Made by a program: the position numbers and the translations under genes. A DNA stretch of 6,298 bases from CAZOHN01 sp964579325. Lineage in GTDB: Bacteria > Pseudomonadota > Alphaproteobacteria > Rhodobacterales > Rhodobacteraceae. Below, one piece after another: positions 5,801 through 6,298 of the stretch. Within the stretch, counting starts at the first letter, position 1; every line of letters begins with the position of its first letter. Under the pieces are notes generated by a model, which saw only the letters and a list, made by a program, of their open reading frames with translations, did not search any database and was not told where the DNA came from. The stretch covers positions 1 to 6,298 of the forward strand of contig CAZOHN010000207.1 of NCBI GenBank assembly GCA_964579325.1, read 5' to 3'.

Positions 5801-5983
5801 GCCACGGCAGGTCTCCTGACTTGCGGGTCGTCGTTCAGGCCGGCCTTCCCGGGGCGGACTGCCCCAGTGGCCCGGTTGGCCGTCACTCGCCGCCTACAGT
5901 TGCGGGGGCAGCCGCGGACTTGGGGAAAGGCCCCGCACCGCGTTCCCTCTTCGCCGGACGGCGTGAACCGCCCGGACCGTGGC
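5801..5983 (-). ncRNA. Cobalamin (adenosylcobalamin) riboswitch
   Basis: Read on the minus strand, the 183-base element has a perfect 7-bp closing stem, GCCACGG (5983-5977) with CCGTGGC (5807-5801). The conserved core appears in the right order: GAGGGAA near 5950, CGGTGCGG near 5940, GCCCCCGCAACTGTAGG at about 5909-5893, GCCACTG (5871-5865), GGGAAGGCCGG (5850-5840), ACCCGCAAGTC and the B12 box AGTCAGGAGACCTGCC (5821-5806). This family normally turns off cobalamin uptake or synthesis genes when B12 is abundant, by hiding the ribosome-binding site or forming a terminator. The downstream gene on the same strand is tonB. The class is clear from the B12 box and core; the expression platform is not resolved. 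Confidence 0.95.
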
Positions 5984-5990
5984 ATTGATG

Positions 5991-6020
5991 GTGATACGCC
6001 CTCGTGCGGGCCAGACGCAA
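5991..6020 (-). promoter_or_regulatory. Possible promoter of the riboswitch-tonB transcript
   Basis: On the minus strand TTGCGT (6020-6015) and TATCAC (5996-5991) are 18 bases apart. The start would fall at about 5985-5983, exactly where the riboswitch closing stem begins, which supports this moderate match. Predicted by eye only. Confidence 0.45.
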
Positions 6021-6079
6021 CCCTGCAGCGACGCTCGCCGATCCGGATGCGACTACACCTTGACGACATCGCAGAGGGC

Positions 6080-6102
6080 TTCCGGCAGGAAAATGGCCGG
6101 AA
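6080..6102. repeat. Inverted repeat upstream of the riboswitch promoter
   Basis: TTCCGGC (6080-6086) and GCCGGAA (6096-6102) are perfect 7-base arms around a 9-base AT-richer centre. It lies about 60 bases upstream of the tonB promoter candidate and about 90 bases before the right-edge open frame, in an otherwise gene-free stretch (6021-6189). It may be an operator or a transcript hairpin; there is no direct evidence for either. Confidence 0.4.
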
Positions 6103-6189
6103 AACTGCAGCTTCGTCTGAACCCCGGGAATATGACAGCTAGATGAACGTTGTCTGCACAGGGCCTCTTGCGGCTCGAGTGCGGAGGTA

Positions 6190-6298
6190 ATGGAGTTGAG
6201 TCAGTCCTTTTCGTTGACAGTGGACAAGGGTCGGCTTGCAATCATGCTTTTCGGCCTCGATGCCGCACTGATCGGTGTGCACGGACTCTGGGGTCTAG
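6190..6298 (+). CDS. Possible start of an unrecognised membrane-anchored protein (runs off the right edge)
   Basis: A frame is open from ATG 6190 to the window end without a stop, reading MELSQSFSLTVDKGRLAIML and continuing FGLDAALIGVHGLWGL. The second half is hydrophobic and could be a signal anchor or first membrane helix. A GGAGG lies at 6183-6187, only two bases before the ATG but eight bases before an in-frame TTG at 6196, so TTG may be the true start. Only 36 codons are visible, and open frames this short occur by chance in GC-rich DNA. I do not recognise a family. It would be divergent from the riboswitch-tonB unit. Confidence 0.35.
   Translation, partial: MELSQSFSLTVDKGRLAIMLFGLDAALIGVHGLWGL
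6214..6242 (+). promoter_or_regulatory. Promoter-like sequence near the right edge
   Basis: TTGACA (6214-6219) is a perfect -35 and lies 17 bases from TGCAAT (6237-6242), which matches the -10 at four of six positions. Transcription would start near 6249 for a gene beyond the window. It falls inside the possible open frame at 6190, so both are unlikely to be the main signal at once. Confidence 0.35.

Noticed and set aside
5755..6069. Minus-strand open frame of 104 codons
   Set aside because: It coincides with the cobalamin riboswitch, whose RNA motifs explain the sequence; there is no protein family pattern.
5363..6142. Plus-strand open frame of 259 codons across the riboswitch
   Set aside because: The product is Arg/Pro-rich and low in complexity, and it lies over the complement of a clear riboswitch and the tonB N-terminus.
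6053..6241. Minus-strand open frame of 62 codons upstream of the riboswitch
   Set aside because: It has a TTG start with no Shine-Dalgarno, an unremarkable composition, and it contains the inverted repeat at 6080-6102.
1..6298. Search for a novel defence, mobile or repeat-array system
   Set aside because: There is no transposase, integrase, toxin-antitoxin pair, reverse transcriptase, CRISPR-like spacing or direct-repeat array visible. All large genes fall in known families.

Overview
The window looks like chromosome from a high-GC alphaproteobacterium of the Rhodobacteraceae (Rhodobacter/Paracoccus/Roseobacter relatives). The reasons are the strong GC bias at third codon positions, the xseB-ispA-dxs isoprenoid cluster, and a MarR-type/OmpR-type regulator pair that matches PetP/PetR of Rhodobacter. 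I see no mobile elements, CRISPR arrays, tRNA or rRNA.

Left block, minus strand, reading from about 3433 down to 1: petP (MarR-type) -> petR (OmpR-type response regulator) -> a class II histone-deacetylase-family amidohydrolase -> xseB (exonuclease VII small subunit) -> ispA (farnesyl diphosphate synthase) -> dxs (first enzyme of the MEP pathway, only its first 30 codons present). Junctions are tight: petP/petR share one base as TGATG, the deacetylase and xseB overlap by 4 bases as ATGA, and xseB/ispA are one base apart. The only larger gaps are 51 bases (petR to deacetylase) and 36 bases (ispA to dxs). This looks like one transcription unit joining a redox/energy-type regulator pair to isoprenoid precursor synthesis, which feeds quinones, carotenoids and bacteriochlorophyll side chains.

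Centre: a divergent control region (about 3434-3597) lies between petP and ilvE (branched-chain aminotransferase, plus strand). It holds a good minus-strand sigma70-type promoter, a weaker plus-strand promoter, and a 19-bp imperfect inverted repeat covering both -35 elements. That repeat is a plausible operator for PetP. The ilvE leader carries a further separated inverted repeat.

Right block, minus strand: a promoter (5991-6020), a well-formed cobalamin (B12) riboswitch (5801-5983), a GC-rich structured leader, and a tonB-family gene that converges on ilvE across a 32-bp gap. This indicates B12-controlled production of a TonB energy transducer, probably for cobalamin uptake, although no receptor or ExbB/ExbD gene is in view. 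Beyond it (6021-6298) lie a 7-bp-arm inverted repeat and, at the right edge, a possible plus-strand gene start encoding a membrane-anchored N-terminus that I do not recognise.

The main uncertainties are the start codon of tonB, the reality of the right-edge frame, and the regulator of the central inverted repeat. Most of the window is recognisable housekeeping content; the less ordinary parts are the two control regions.
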